From NCBI RefSeq assembly GCF_963676685.1, contig NC_092353.1, forward strand, positions 7,716,207-7,780,206: a stretch of DNA of 64,000 bases, in the 5' to 3' direction. Of this stretch, positions 22,996-31,455 are shown one piece after another. Both the position numbers and the translations under genes were made by a program. The notes beneath the pieces were generated by a model. It ran no database searches. It worked only from the letters and a program-made list of their open reading frames with translations, and had not been told where the DNA came from. This stretch comes from Mytilus edulis. Lineage: Eukaryota > Mollusca > Bivalvia > Mytilida > Mytilidae. The number at the start of each line of letters is the position of its first letter. The stretch's first letter is position 1.

Positions 22996-25115
22996 CGAAT
23001 ACTTTTAGTTTTCGCACTCTAACTTTAGTAAAAGTGAATAGAAATCTATGAAATTTTAACACAAGGTTTATGAACACAAAAGGAAGGTTGGTATTGATTT
23101 TGGGAGTTTTGGTCCCAACATTTTAGGAATTAGGGGCCAAAAAGGGCCCAAATAAGCATTATTCTTGGTTTTCGCACAATAACTTTAGTTTAGGTAAATA
23201 GAAATCAATGAAATTTAAACACAATGTTTATGACCACAAAAGGAAGGTTGGTATTGATTTTGGGAGTTTAGGTCCCAACAGTTTAGGAATAAGGGGCCAA
23301 AAAGGGACCCAAATAAACATTTTTCTTGGTTTTCGCACCATAACTTTAGTATAAGTAAATAGAAATCTATGAAATTTAAACACAAGGTTTATGACCATAA
23401 AAGGAAGGTTGGTATAGATTTTGGGAGTTTTGGTCCCAACAGTTTAGGAATAAAGAGCCCAAAGGGTCCAAAATTAAACTTTGTTTGATTTCATCAAAAA
23501 TTGAATAATTGGGGTTCTTTGATATGCCGAATCTAACTGTGTATGTAGATTCTTAATTTTTGGTCCCGTTTTCAAATTGGTCTACATTAAGGTCCAAAGG
23601 GTCCAAAATTAAACTTAGTTTGATTTTAACAAAAATTGAATCCTTGGGGTTCTTTGATATGCTGAATCTAAAAATGTACTTAGATTTTTTATTATTGGCC
23701 CAGTTTTCAAGTTGGTCCAAATCGGGGTCCAAAATTAAACTTTGTTTGATTTCATCAAAAATTGAATAATTGAGGTTCTTTGATATGCCAAATCTAACTG
23801 TGTATGTAGATTCTTAATTTTTGGTCCCGTTTTAAAATTGGTCTACATTAAAGTCCAAAGGGTCCAAAATTAAACTAAGTTTGATTTTAACAAAAATTGA
23901 ATTTTTGGGCCTCTTTGATATGCTGAATCTAAACATGTACTTAGATTTTTGATTATGGGCCCAGTTTTCAAGTTGGTCCAAATCAGGATCCAAAATTATT
24001 ATATTAACTATTGTGCAATAGCAAGAAATTTTCAATTGCACAGTATTCAGCAATAGCAAGAAATCTTCAATTGCACAGTATTGTGCAATAGCAAGAAATC
24101 TTTAATTCAACAGTATTGTGCAATTGCAAATATTTTCAATTGCACAGTATTGCACAATAGCAAGAAATATGTAATTGCACAATATTGTGCAATAGCAAGA
24201 AATTCCAATTGGATTTCAATTGGGGTTATCTTTCTTTGTCCAGAATAGTAGTTGAATCAACTTAAATCATTGTTTTATACAATATACAATGTATATTCAC
24301 TTTTACTACCAACTGATAGATTAAAACAATCTTTACCATTCAGTGATAACAAGCACTTTTTTTACATTTTAATATCTTATGATGTATTTAAATGAGTAGT
24401 TATTGTTGCAAACTTCATTAGAAATTTGAATTGAGATCAGTTTTGAAATAAGGGAAAGGGGGATGTGAAAAAAAATTGGGGGGTCAATTTTTTTCATTTC
24501 AGATTTCATAAATAAAAAGAAAATTTCTTCAAACATTTTTTTGAGAGGATTAATATTCAACAGCATAGTGAATTGCTCAAAGGCAAAAAAATTTTTTTAA
24601 GTTCATTAGACCACATTCATTCTGTGTCAGAAAGCTATGCTGTGTCAACTATTTAATCACAATCCAAATTTAGAGCTGAATCCAGCTTGAATGTTGTGTC
24701 CATACTTGCCCCAATCGTTCAGGGTTCAACCTTTGCGGTCGTATAAAGCTGCGCCCTGCGGAGCATCTGGTTGACATTTGATAACTGCATATGTGTTCCA
24801 CATATAAACAACTGTATTCAGTTATTTTGAATATTTGCGGGCGTGCATTTATTTTACATTTAAATGACTTTTATGCGTATTTGTTTAACATATGCATGTT
24901 TAGCTATATAGAACTGTTTATTTGTTTAACTTATTATATTGTTGTTGCAGGAGACAGTAACTAATTACCTGTTAAACTTATCTAGTGCCTACCTCCAGGA
25001 CTATATGAATGAAAAACTTGAACATGCTGGGGACAATAACAGACATGCAACAAAAGCAAAATGTATTTGTCAATTTGCTGAGTCACTTTACTTTGCAGAA
25101 ATGCAGATCGTGTGA
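11026..25115 (+). CDS. Gene A: TIR-domain two-pass membrane protein
   Basis: Seven exons join in frame: 11026-11488, 12583-12630, 13476-13591, 14507-14767, 15441-15545, 22149-22295 and 24951-25115, giving 434 residues. Residues 24-154 form a TIR domain, with box 1 FHVFISYSESD (24-34), box 2 DFIPG (59-63) and WCQYE (93-97), whose Glu occupies the position of the catalytic Glu in SARM1-type NADases but is also present in Toll-like receptors. Residues 236-259 and 272-290 are hydrophobic and predict a hairpin of two membrane segments, with TIR and C-terminus on the cytosolic side. The tail is basic (VTYKRHRL), then acidic with D-x-x-x-L-L (362-367). There is no signal peptide. Every exon boundary, phase and most residues are shared with gene B, which supports the model. 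TIR domains signal in innate immunity or cleave NAD; which applies here is unknown, and I do not recognise the full architecture. Confidence 0.88.
11525..11605 (+). repeat. Dispersed 'AATGGGGAATGTGTC' repeat in intron 1
   Basis: GGAAATGGGGAATGTGTCAA, AGAGACAACAACCCGAC and CCGCAGGCCACCAATG match the start of the fuller copy at 26510-26770 and a fragment at 37265-37350. It is the reverse complement of the 3' tail associated with the retroelement relic at 20140-21302. Confidence 0.55.
12235..12510. repeat. Composite dispersed repeat in intron 1
   Basis: The segment starts with GTAACAGTTGTATACCGCTG, continues ACTAAAACTGAGAGAAACAC, AACAACGAAACAACAGAAAC and AACACACACAGAAACGAAC, then CATGACTTGGTACAGAACAT and GTGGGTTGAACC. 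Fuller copies are at 49573-49905 and 50905-51345, and another at 37925-38130. It ends about 70 bases before exon 2. Confidence 0.6.
12583..12630 (+). CDS. Gene A exon 2 (linker)
   Basis: 48 bases, phase 1 to phase 1, acceptor CTTTCGCAG and donor GCAG/GTAAGT. It encodes GQQYNHELTLNRVRDA including the split codons. The gene B counterpart at 34388-34435 has the same length and four residue changes. Confidence 0.88.
13260..13395 (+). repeat. Dispersed 'GCGGTATGGGCTTTGCTC' mussel repeat in intron 2
   Basis: TATAGCTGACTATGCGGTAT, GGGCTTTGCTCATTGTTGAA, GGCCGTACGGTGA and TTGTCTCATTGGCAATCATA, then CCACATCTTC. It is followed by a short (TA)n run to about 13419. This is the most abundant repeat in the window; other copies are at 19170-19400, 30490-30715, 35580-35855, 36285-36700, 36885-37000, 37495-37790, 45800-46045 and 55440-55700. 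Confidence 0.75.
13476..13591 (+). CDS. Gene A exon 3 (linker)
   Basis: 116 bases, phase 1 to phase 0, acceptor CTTACAG, donor GCAG/GTAAAA. It encodes VNRNRNLDLLHEEKSHFSC and on to SIPPMQ, a stretch with two conserved motifs, CRGPVFRWKYVPESLSIPP and RNRNLDLLHEE, that do not match a domain I know. Gene B has the same exon at 35948-36063 with three changes. Confidence 0.88.
14507..14767 (+). CDS. Gene A exon 4 (membrane hairpin)
   Basis: 261 bases, 87 codons, phase 0 at both ends, acceptor TTTTCACAG, donor TTGG/GTAATA. It encodes a conserved entry segment (SSELYNDIIKTISSK, GRHCRNIWWP), hydrophobic segments at about 236-259 and 272-290, a short loop AVGNFEKDMQT, and the conserved exit CGCSEYW. 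The loop has no N-x-S/T sequon. Gene B's version is 21 bases longer. Confidence 0.88.
15441..15545 (+). CDS. Gene A exon 5 (basic segment)
   Basis: 105 bases, 35 codons, phase 0 at both ends, acceptor TTTTTAACACAG. It encodes the basic segment GRREIKRTLLEINRRLLP and NKVMVTYKRHRLTASFT. The donor is ACT/GTATCCTTT. Without splicing, the frame runs on for six codons (VSFAET) to a TGA at 15564-15566. Confidence 0.82.
16070..18396. mobile_element. Inverted-repeat element enclosing a second repeat
   Basis: The left arm (16070-16145: ATCTTTGCTAGCCAAGGATT, ACGATACACTCCCCTCCTCT, CCATCCTTGGC) is the imperfect reverse complement of the right arm (18320-18396: CTGCCAAGGGTAGAGAGGAG, GGGAGTGGATCGTAACTCTT, GGCTATCGAAGAT). 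The arms are about 75 bp. The interior has unrelated sequence at 16146-16430 and 18216-18319 and a complete copy of the 'TAGCTCACC' element between. It appears to be a nonautonomous DNA transposon with another repeat inside it. Confidence 0.6.
16434..18215 (+). repeat. 'TAGCTCACCGGGCCCGAAGG' dispersed element, complete
   Basis: It starts TTTTAGCTCACCGGGCCCGA, has CGTCCGTCGTCC repeats near 16480-16520, and ends AAGGTGAGCGACACAGGCTC then TTTAGAGCCTCTAG; GCTCACC and GGTGAGC are inverted ends. The interior is three diverged direct units of about 500 bp beginning near 16525, 17028 and 17518, each with TCTGAAACTAC, CCAACCAAGATGGCCGCC, CAAAAACCAAAGCATTTAGA and TTGAATATTATTATAGAT. A second copy starts at 63433. 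It is noncoding; the 67-codon open frame at 16977 is part of the repeat. Confidence 0.75.
19170..19400 (-). repeat. Dispersed 'GCGGTATGGGCTTTGCTC' mussel repeat, reverse copy
   Basis: AGTTCACCGTACGACCTTCA, ACAATGAGCAAAGCCCATAA, GTCAGCTATAAAAAGACCCG and later AAACGACAACCACTAAACTA, CAGGCTACTGACTTGGGATA give the reverse complement of the family at 35580-35855. Confidence 0.7.
19443..19470. repeat. Perfect 11-bp hairpin in intron 5
   Basis: TGACGTTTCAA, a six-base loop TTTCAG, then TTGAAACGTCA. It is short and isolated, with no context that gives it a role. Confidence 0.6.
20140..21302 (+). mobile_element. Retroelement relic (reverse-transcriptase fragment and 3' tail)
   Basis: A forward frame at about 20290-20405 reads LEVLDKLHAYVGDFESVKSF then DFYTLYTTLSHG, which matches the SFDFSTLYTTIPH motif of a reverse-transcriptase family common in mussels. 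A later segment at 20572-20730 reads DVICKYKSTSRHLIRSGI then ILYGNIIYKARTCR, with stops, matching its C-terminal part. The sequence from about 20950 to 21302 is the family's noncoding tail (GTGACTGCTAGTAG, GAGGGTTGAGATCTTACAAA, AAACCCCATTTCCATTCTCA). Frameshifts and internal loss make it inactive. It may be Penelope-like, but I cannot fix the class. Confidence 0.6.
22149..22295 (+). CDS. Gene A exon 6 (acidic tail with dileucine motif)
   Basis: 147 bases, 49 codons, phase 0 at both ends, acceptor TATTTTTTGTAG, donor CAG/GTATGG. It encodes NHLASELHNKRIRENQNRE, then an acidic run DDADDDDALLDN and EDSVTSDVQ. D362-x-x-x-L366-L367 fits the [DE]xxxL[LI] adaptor-binding motif and is conserved in gene B although the surrounding acidic run is not. 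Confidence 0.85.
22907..24747. mobile_element. 'TTTATACGACCGCA' element in intron 6
   Basis: Perfect 14-bp inverted ends: TTTATACGACCGCA at 22907-22920 and TGCGGTCGTATAAA at 24734-24747; the conserved family sequence seems to run on to about 24770 (GCTGCGCCCTGCGGAGCATC). The interior is made of tandem blocks: a GTC trinucleotide run near 22960-22997, three units with AACTTTAGT, GAAATTTAAACACAA and GGAAGGTTGGTAT (23020-23440), four units with TTGGGGTTCTTTGATATG (23500-23960) and a minisatellite at 24000-24215. No coding capacity for a transposase; probably nonautonomous. Confidence 0.7.
24000..24215. repeat. Minisatellite of about 45-bp units inside the intron-6 element
   Basis: Five or so units of TATTGTGCAATAGCAAGAAA, then TCTTCAATTGCACAG. 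Each unit contains inverted copies of TTGCACA and TGTGCAA, so single strands could fold into a series of hairpins. Confidence 0.65.
24951..25115 (+). CDS. Gene A exon 7 (conserved C-terminus)
   Basis: 165 bases including the TGA stop, acceptor TTGTTGTTGCAG, phase 0. It encodes ETVTNYLLNLSSAYLQDYMN, EKLEHAGDNNRHATKAKCIC and QFAESL, nearly the same as gene B, then eight residues (YFAEMQIV) that are unrelated to the last eight of gene B. The segment could be helical; I do not recognise a domain. Confidence 0.87.
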   Translation, partial: ETVTNYLLNLSSAYLQDYMNEKLEHAGDNNRHATKAKCICQFAESLYFAEMQIV

Positions 25116-25495
25116 GATCGGAGAACTATTAACATATATTTCTGTTGTTCAACATATGTTTGTAATGTATATGACCATAATGTTCTTTAACTTACATCTG
25201 TCCTAGGAATTGTGACTTAAACAGCAAACCATGAGCACTATATGGTATTGTTTTATATTTTTTTTCTTGTTAAACGAATCAACAACTCAGTATGAAATGT
25301 ATTCAATCGGAATGTCGGTATGTTCAACATTTGAAATTCGATGTTTCCCAAGTGTTGGAACCTGTTTTTATAATGTTTTTAGGAAATGATGATTGCAATG
25401 TTCCGAATGGATATGCAGTGAAATTACAAAAGAAGAGTGTCTCTTATGTGTTTTATCACAGTTTATTCAACTGTTAGAAATGTATACAGGGAATT

Positions 25496-25501
25496 AATAA
25501 A
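25496..25501 (+). promoter_or_regulatory. Candidate poly(A) signal of gene A
   Basis: AATAAA 380 bases after the stop codon. The surrounding 3' flank (AACATTTGAAATTCGATG, then TAATAATGCCATTGTGAT) aligns with the flanks of gene B and of the broken third copy, which have AATAAA at 48274 and 50376. Confidence 0.45.
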
Positions 25502-25987
25502 ACAATATAGAGGACTTTAGTTTTAATAAAAGTAATAATGCCATTGTGATCTAAAGTAACGTTTCTCCTGTACAATTTTGAATAGAAAATTAAAGACTGA
25601 GCAACACGGGCACATTAAAAACGAGAGTTTAAAGAAAATTCAGTGTAAAGCAGACACTTGGCCACGGATTTATATAGTTACCATATTTTAACATTTTATA
25701 CTGTTCAGACAGAATAATTTGTGTTGCATATCTTTATTATATATGTATATGTATATCGTTTGAACCTAACAAAAAAATCTTCCATGTCTCTGGTTATGGG
25801 GGGGGGGGGCATTTATCCATGCACCGAACATCTTGTTTCCCAAGTGTTTCCCTATTTAAAATATCAACAACATTTCATATTGTTGTATTAAAGGGATTTA
25901 TATTACGCATGTTAAGAACACCGGTATCCTTGATATAAACGCTACACCAAACCTTCTTATACGTTACAATATTTAGATAGGACGTCT

Positions 25988-26425
25988 ATGCATAACCCAA
26001 CAATCTTCTCCGGATTTATAAAAGGGGAAGCTATTCGCACCTACCGAAACAACAGCAACACGCAGTATTCAAAACATACATTTTGTAAATTCAAAGGCCA
26101 TCTTAAGCAAAAGGGATATAAGGAGCATGAAATACTTCGTAACTGTAAATCGGCTCTCAATATCGAACGACTAGAGTTACTCCGCTTTAAACAAGAATCT
26201 GACAATCAGATACCACTAGTATTTGTAACTAAATATCATTTTTCGTTAGGAAATATAAATAAAGCTTTACGAAAACATGATAAAAAAACTACTTCGCAAT
26301 GCGAAATGTAAGGTGTTATTTCTAAAACCACCAATGGTGGCGTATAGTAGACATCGGAACTGAAAAAAAAATACTGACTAGATCGGTAGTTTACAACATG
26401 AAGGATCGGGTCAGGACTCCTGATG
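25988..26425 (+). mobile_element. Reverse-transcriptase C-terminal relic
   Basis: A forward frame of 107 codons reads HNPTIFSGFIKGEAIRTYRN, FCKFKGHLKQKGYKEHEI and IPLVFVTKYHFSLGNINKAL; after a stop or frame change it continues FLKPPMVAYSRHRN. This order (KGEAIR, KRGY, PLVFTTKY, PPLVAYKR-RNLKD) is the C-terminal part of a reverse-transcriptase family widespread in aquatic animals, probably Penelope-like. Only this end survives. It lies between genes A and B. Confidence 0.6.
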
Positions 26426-26509
26426 AAGCACACACCTAAATATGAGCCACTGAGTATTATAGAGTTTGTCCTATTCTGTACTGCAGAAACACGACGTAAA
26501 TAATAAAAT

Positions 26510-26770
26510 TGAGAAAGGAAATGGTGAATGTGTCATAGCGACAACAATACGACCATAGAGCAGACAACAGTCGAAAGCCACCAATGGGTCTTCAATATAG
26601 CGAGAATTCCCGCACCCGTAGGTGTCCTTCAGCTTGTCCCTAAAAATATGTATACTAGTACAGTGATAAAGGAAGTCATACTAAACTCCGAATTATGCAC
26701 AAGAAACTAAAATAAAAAAAACATACTAGACTAGCAAAGGCCAGAGGTGTTGGGTCCTGGAGAATAGGCA
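26510..26770 (-). repeat. Retroelement 3'-tail repeat, reverse copy
   Basis: GGAAATGGTGAATGTGTCAT, GACAACAGTCGAAAGCCACC, AATGGGTCTTCAATATAGCG, AGAATTCCCGCACCCGTAGG and TGTCCTTCAGCTTGTCCCTA, ending with ACTAGACTAGCAAAGGCC. It is the reverse complement of the noncoding tail type seen at the end of the relic at 20140-21302. Confidence 0.6.
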
Positions 26771-27200
26771 AACGTGGCTGATAGGTACTTCCAGACATTC
26801 AACAAATTGATAATGAACTATTTTTTGGCAATCAACATTACATATTTACACTGACGAGCAGCAAGACACAAGGAACCGCAGAAACCTTTTCATTTTTCTT
26901 CTCAGAATTAGCCCTGTTAAATTATTGTCAAATTTAACAATAATTGAAAACGTAGTATTCTGTCGAAAATAATTAGTATTCAACATTAAAACTAATTAGT
27001 TATCCCCTTTCTTTATATATATATAAACAATATGTTGATGTTCATTTCTTTTAGAGAAGAAGGGGTTAGGGTCGACAAAAAATAGCATAAATTTTGCTTT
27101 TTGATGTCGTCGCTTGTCTTGTTCGTATACATGAGTCGTATTTCCAGAAAATCTGCAACATGCAAAGTTATTTACTGATATTCATTCTGTTAAAATGTAG

Positions 27201-27265
27201 GTCAATGGAAAACAGTGGTTAGATGAATCATTATGTCAAATTATAAATACACATGCAGCTAGTAG
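27201..27265 (+). other. Exon-like segment with homologues downstream of the third copy
   Basis: An acceptor-like AAAATGTAG and a strong donor AG/GTAAGT bound 65 bases that read VNGKQWLDESLCQIINTHAA in phase 0. Related sequence with the same two boundary signals occurs at 56790-56868 and 57613-57691, where the frame is broken by TAA. It might be a lost or alternative exon of the duplicated genes, an exon of another gene, or simply part of the duplicated flank. Confidence 0.25.
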
Positions 27266-27514
27266 GTAAGTGCACACATTTAATTTTACGCATAAATTGT
27301 TGATGATAATTACAGCATTCTAGTTACGTTTGGATTGATTTAATCACTTACTTGACAATGTATCTTTATTTCATTTTTAAAGGGACATTAGTTGTAATAT
27401 TTAGTATTCGATATTTAGTTGATAGGGGTTGACCCTTACTCCTTTTTTATATTTTTACAAGTGTATATCTTTTAGTGTATTGCGTGAGTAAAAATTTAAT
27501 CTTTTTCCATGTTG

Positions 27515-28864
27515 TTTGTGTTTCATGTGGTGTGTAATGGAAGAGAATTCACATTGCACTATGCCCGACCTTTGTGTTTCATGTGGTGTGTAATGGAAGA
27601 GAATTCACATTGCACTATGCCCGACCTTTGTGTTTCATGTGGTGTGTAATGGAAGAGAATTCACATTGCACTATGCCCGACCTTTGTGTTTCATGTGGTG
27701 TGTAATAGAAGAGAATTCATATTGCACTATGCCCGACCTTTGTGTTTCATGTGGTGTGTAATGGAAGAGAATTCACATTGCACTATGCCCGACCTTTGTG
27801 TTTCATGTGGTGTGTAATGGAAGAGAATTCACATTGCACTATGCCCGACCTTTGTGTTTCATGTGGTGTGTAATGGAAGAGAATTCACATTGCACTATGC
27901 CCGACCTTTGTGTTTCATGTGGTGTGTAATGGAAGAGAATTCACATTGCACTATGCCCGACCTTTGTGTTTCATGTGGTGTGTAATGGAAGAGAATTCAC
28001 ATTGCACTATGCCCGACGCTTTGTGTTTCATGTGGTGTGTAATGGAAGAGAATTCACATTGCACTATGCCCGACCTTTGTGTTTCATGTGGTGTGTAATG
28101 GAAGAGAATTCACATTGCACTATGCCCGACCTTTGTGTTTCATGTGGTGTGTAATGGAAGAGAATTCACATTGCACTATGCCCGACCTTTGTGTTTCATG
28201 TGGTGTGTAATGGAAGAGAATTCACATTGCACTATGCCCGACCTTTGTGTTTCATGTGGTGTGTAATGGAAGAGAATTCACATTGCACTATGCCCGACCT
28301 TTGTGTTTCATGTGGTGTGTAATGGAAGAGAATTCACATTGCACTATGCCCGACCTTTGTGTTTCATGTGGTGTGTAATGGAAGAGAATTCACATTGCAC
28401 TATGCCCGACCTTTGTGTTTCATGTGGTGTGTAATGGAAGAGAATTCACATTGCACTATGCCCGACGCTTTGTGTTTCATGTGGTGTGTAATGGAAGAAA
28501 ATTCACATTGCACTATGCCCGACCTTTGTGTTTCATGTGGTGTGTAATGGAAGAGAATTCACATTGCACTATGCCCGACCTTTGTGTTTCATGTGGTGTG
28601 TAATGGAAGAGAATTCACATTGCACTATGCCCGACGCTTTGTGTTTCATGTGGTGTGTAATAGAAGAGAATTCACATTGCACTATGCCCGACGCTTTGTG
28701 TTTCATGTGGTGTGTAATGTAAGATAATTCACATTGCACTATGCCCGATGCTTTGTGTTTCATGTGGTGTGTAATGTAAAGGAATTCACATTGCACTATG
28801 CCCGACGCTTTGTGTTTCATGTGGTGTGTAATGTGAGAGAATTCACATTGCACTATGCCCGACG
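27515..28864. repeat. 56-bp minisatellite, 24 copies
   Basis: Unit: TTTGTGTTTCATGTGGTGTG, TAATGGAAGAGAATTCACAT, TGCACTATGCCCGACC. Each unit keeps an EcoRI site (GAATTC) apart from one at about 28725-28735 (TAATTC). Some units have GC before the next TTTG and are 57 bp; two of these lie 449 bases apart (near 28012 and 28461), eight units plus one base. The 5' units are almost uniform and the last four or so are more diverged. Because 56 is not a multiple of three, all frames are read in turn, which produces spurious open frames on both strands. Confidence 0.97.
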
Positions 28865-29269
28865 CGAGAGACCACTCGACCACCTATAGGCTCTGCAATA
28901 ATAAAGCGTTCGGTGGCCAAGTGTTAACTTTACTCGTAAGGTTTTATCTAGCTCCATAACACAGTACACGGTATATAAGGTATATAAGATAGAATATTTC
29001 AGATCAGTTTTTGTTATTTGCATTTAATGTCTATTACTCAGCTTCTTTCCATCATTTTCTACATAAGAAAATGCCTTTATCAAGTCAGAAATATGACAGT
29101 TGTTCTCTATTCGTTGGATGTGTTTGAGTTTTAGATTTTGCCATTTGATTAGGGACTTTCCGTTTTGAATTTTTCTTTGGAATTCAGTATTTTTTTTTTC
29201 TTTTACTTTTTAAATATGCAACTGGTATTTTAGAAAAACACTGTGAATTTTTGAAAATACTAAGGCTTT

Positions 29270-29500
29270 TCTATCTCAGGCATAGATTACCTTAGCTGTA
29301 TTTGGCAAAACATTTAGGAATTTTGGTCCTCAATGCTCTTCAACTCCGTACTTTATTTGGCCTTTTTAACTTTTTTGGATTCGAGCGTCACTGGTCTGGC
29401 GTATATACTAAATTTAGTCCTGGTATCTATGATGAGTTTATTTATGCCAATAATTTTTTCTTTTACATTTTTTTGTATTTAAGCAGTATATTTTAGGTGA
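29270..29500 (+). repeat. Dispersed repeat with 'GGAATTTTGGTCCTCAATGC'
   Basis: CATAGATTACCTTAGCTGTA, TTTGGCAAAACATTTAGGAA, TTTTGGTCCTCAATGCTCTT, CTGGTCTGGCGTATATACTA and AAATTTAGTCCTGGTATCTA match a known mussel repeat. The ORF in it is not a gene. Reverse-strand relatives lie at 47665-47815 and 51455-51600. It is followed by a poly(A) run at about 29518-29534. Confidence 0.65.
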
Positions 29501-29534
29501 ACAAGATGAAGGAATGTAAAAAAAAAAAAAAAAT

Positions 29535-31070
29535 CACAAGACCCAGAGTATATGATACAAGTGCCGTTTAGACAATTCTGTTGGTGTTAAATACTTTCAA
29601 TAAAATACCAGGGGTGCTTCGGATATGGTAGGACTACCTTCCTACCCATTTGGGATAATCAAAAATATGAATTTTATGAGACATTGCACCCATTTTACCG
29701 GCCTCTTCCATGTCTAGATGCATATACTGATACATTATATTCATGCCAATAAGTTCCGTGAAATTTTTGTTTCTAATAATAAACATATAAATATAATAAA
29801 ATGTGGTATGATTGCCAATAAAACATCATTTCATCTACGACTTATTGCTGTAACATGTTTGCTTTAATTGCAAAGAATTCATTTAATGAACAGAAACGAA
29901 TAAAAGTATGTAACATGATTATATAACAAGCTTCTACATTAATTTTATTTCATGTTTTACACACAAATGAGGCAATCAGTTTACTTTATTTATAGTAATA
30001 AAAAAACACTTTTCACTGTGGTATAAATAATTTTACTGAATAATTTTGGCAGCCACTTATCTGTTTTATACTGTGGCTAGAAATGTATTTCTATGTTGTG
30101 GATGTCATGTATATTTTATCATCTAGTCTTGATTAACTCTAAACTAGTACCCACTGTGGATAATTTGAATATCTATATATGCGTTTTCCATACTGATTTG
30201 TGAGATTGATTTCCGAATTAAAAATGTGCAACACAAAATCTTACCATAGACTAAATCACAATTGAAGTTAATAAAGAAAGACACGCCGGCAATAAGTACT
30301 TTTTTCTCAAGTAAAACTAAGTAAATAAAGGTTGCACATTCTTACTTGAATGAATAATAAATGAAAACAAATATAATTCTATTTTATAATTATTTTTAAA
30401 TTTCATTTTGGCAGACTTAGATTTAAAAACAAATGTGTAGTGAATTATGACGTTTTTTGGTTTATACATGTGGTATTACTGTTTTATTTATATATATGAA
30501 GATGTGGTATGAGTGCCAATGAGACAACTCCCAATCCAAGTTACAATTTATATAAAGTAAACCATTATAGATCAATGAACGGCCTTCACCAATTAGTTAT
30601 TTGCTCACACCGAACAGCAAGCTATAAAGAGTCCCAAAAATTTCAAGTGTAAAACTATACCAACGCCAAAACCAACGGTCTAATCTATGCCTTTTATTGT
30701 TAAAGGTAATTATAACTAGCTACTAAATAACGCGTTTCTTACATTGCTCTTGTTGGAACTTCAATCAAACAGGAATACATTTAATGAGATTGTGTTAGAT
30801 TCTTTTTTAATGTACCGACTTCGGTCCCTTGTACATAGAATTACAAGGTTCATGTTTTAGTCTTACAAAGTCAATTTGAACCAATGGTCATGATTATTTT
30901 ATTTCGGAAGTCGGAATGCGTTACGTCATGAACTTTATATCATATTTAAACTATGCAACAACTGTATAGTTCGTTATAAACACAGTTATCTGTAATGTCT
31001 TAATTTATTTATTTTAATCAAATTTGTTTTACATGTTTTGTGTACTATTGTGTGTCTGTTGGTTTGTTAT
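29535..31070. other. Intergenic stretch before gene B
   Basis: No gene found. It contains a repeat copy at 30490-30715 and otherwise AT-rich sequence. Any promoter or noncoding first exon of gene B would be expected near here but cannot be recognised. Confidence 0.4.
30490..30715 (-). repeat. Dispersed 'GCGGTATGGGCTTTGCTC' mussel repeat, diverged reverse copy
   Basis: ATGAAGATGTGGTATGAGTG, CCAATGAGACAACTCCCAAT, ATCAATGAACGGCCTTCACC and CTATAAAGAGTCCCAAAAAT follow the order of the reverse copies at 36285-36700 with more changes. Confidence 0.6.
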
Positions 31071-31074
31071 AAAC

Positions 31075-31145
31075 ATAACGTTGTCAGTTTATTTGGAACT
31101 TGTGAGTTTGACTTTTCTTTTTGTATCTTTCGTTCCTCTTTTATC
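31075..31145 (-). repeat. Dispersed 'GCCATGGC' repeat upstream of gene B
   Basis: ATAACGTTGTCAGTTTATTT, GGAACTTGTGAGTTTGACTT, TTCTTTTTGTATCTTTCGTT, CCTCTTTT is a diverged reverse-strand copy of the family at 6600-6722, in the same orientation relative to gene B as the copy before gene A. Confidence 0.5.
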
Positions 31146-31439
31146 ATTAAGCGTTATAACCAACACTAGTCAACTAACGTAATATGTTTTTATCATTTTT
31201 TTCAGATTAAAAACACCGTGAATATCTTAAAACAACATTATACAATTACGGGGTTTTTTTTTCAATCTGAAAATCGAATCTGATTCTTTAAATTGTTTTA
31301 CTGTTTCGTCCAAGTACAGCTTGCTTTTTACTCAAAATCGTGGCTAGAATAATCTTAAACTTATCAAAGGTAACTGAAATATCTATATATATATATATTC
31401 TTATAGCATTGACAATAACAAATCTTTCTTCTTTTTTAG

Positions 31440-31455
31440 TTTGAACGACTAGACA
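31440..31455 (+). other. 5'UTR part of the first coding exon, gene B
   Basis: The acceptor-like pyrimidine tract TTTCTTCTTTTTTAG ends at 31439, 16 bases before the ATG, just as in gene A. A noncoding upstream exon is inferred but not located. Confidence 0.45.

Noticed and set aside
25292..25477. 61-codon frame after gene A
   Set aside because: It lies in the 3' flank between the stop codon and the candidate poly(A) signal; the aligned flanks of gene B and the third copy do not keep the frame.
27515..28864. CRISPR-like array
   Set aside because: The units are contiguous with no unique spacers, and the genome is eukaryotic.
27910..28883. Open frames on both strands through the 56-bp array (repeating FHVVCNGREFTLHYAR and similar)
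   Set aside because: They are a result of a 56-bp unit being read in rotating frames with no stop in some frames; there are no splice sites or start context, and several overlapping versions exist.
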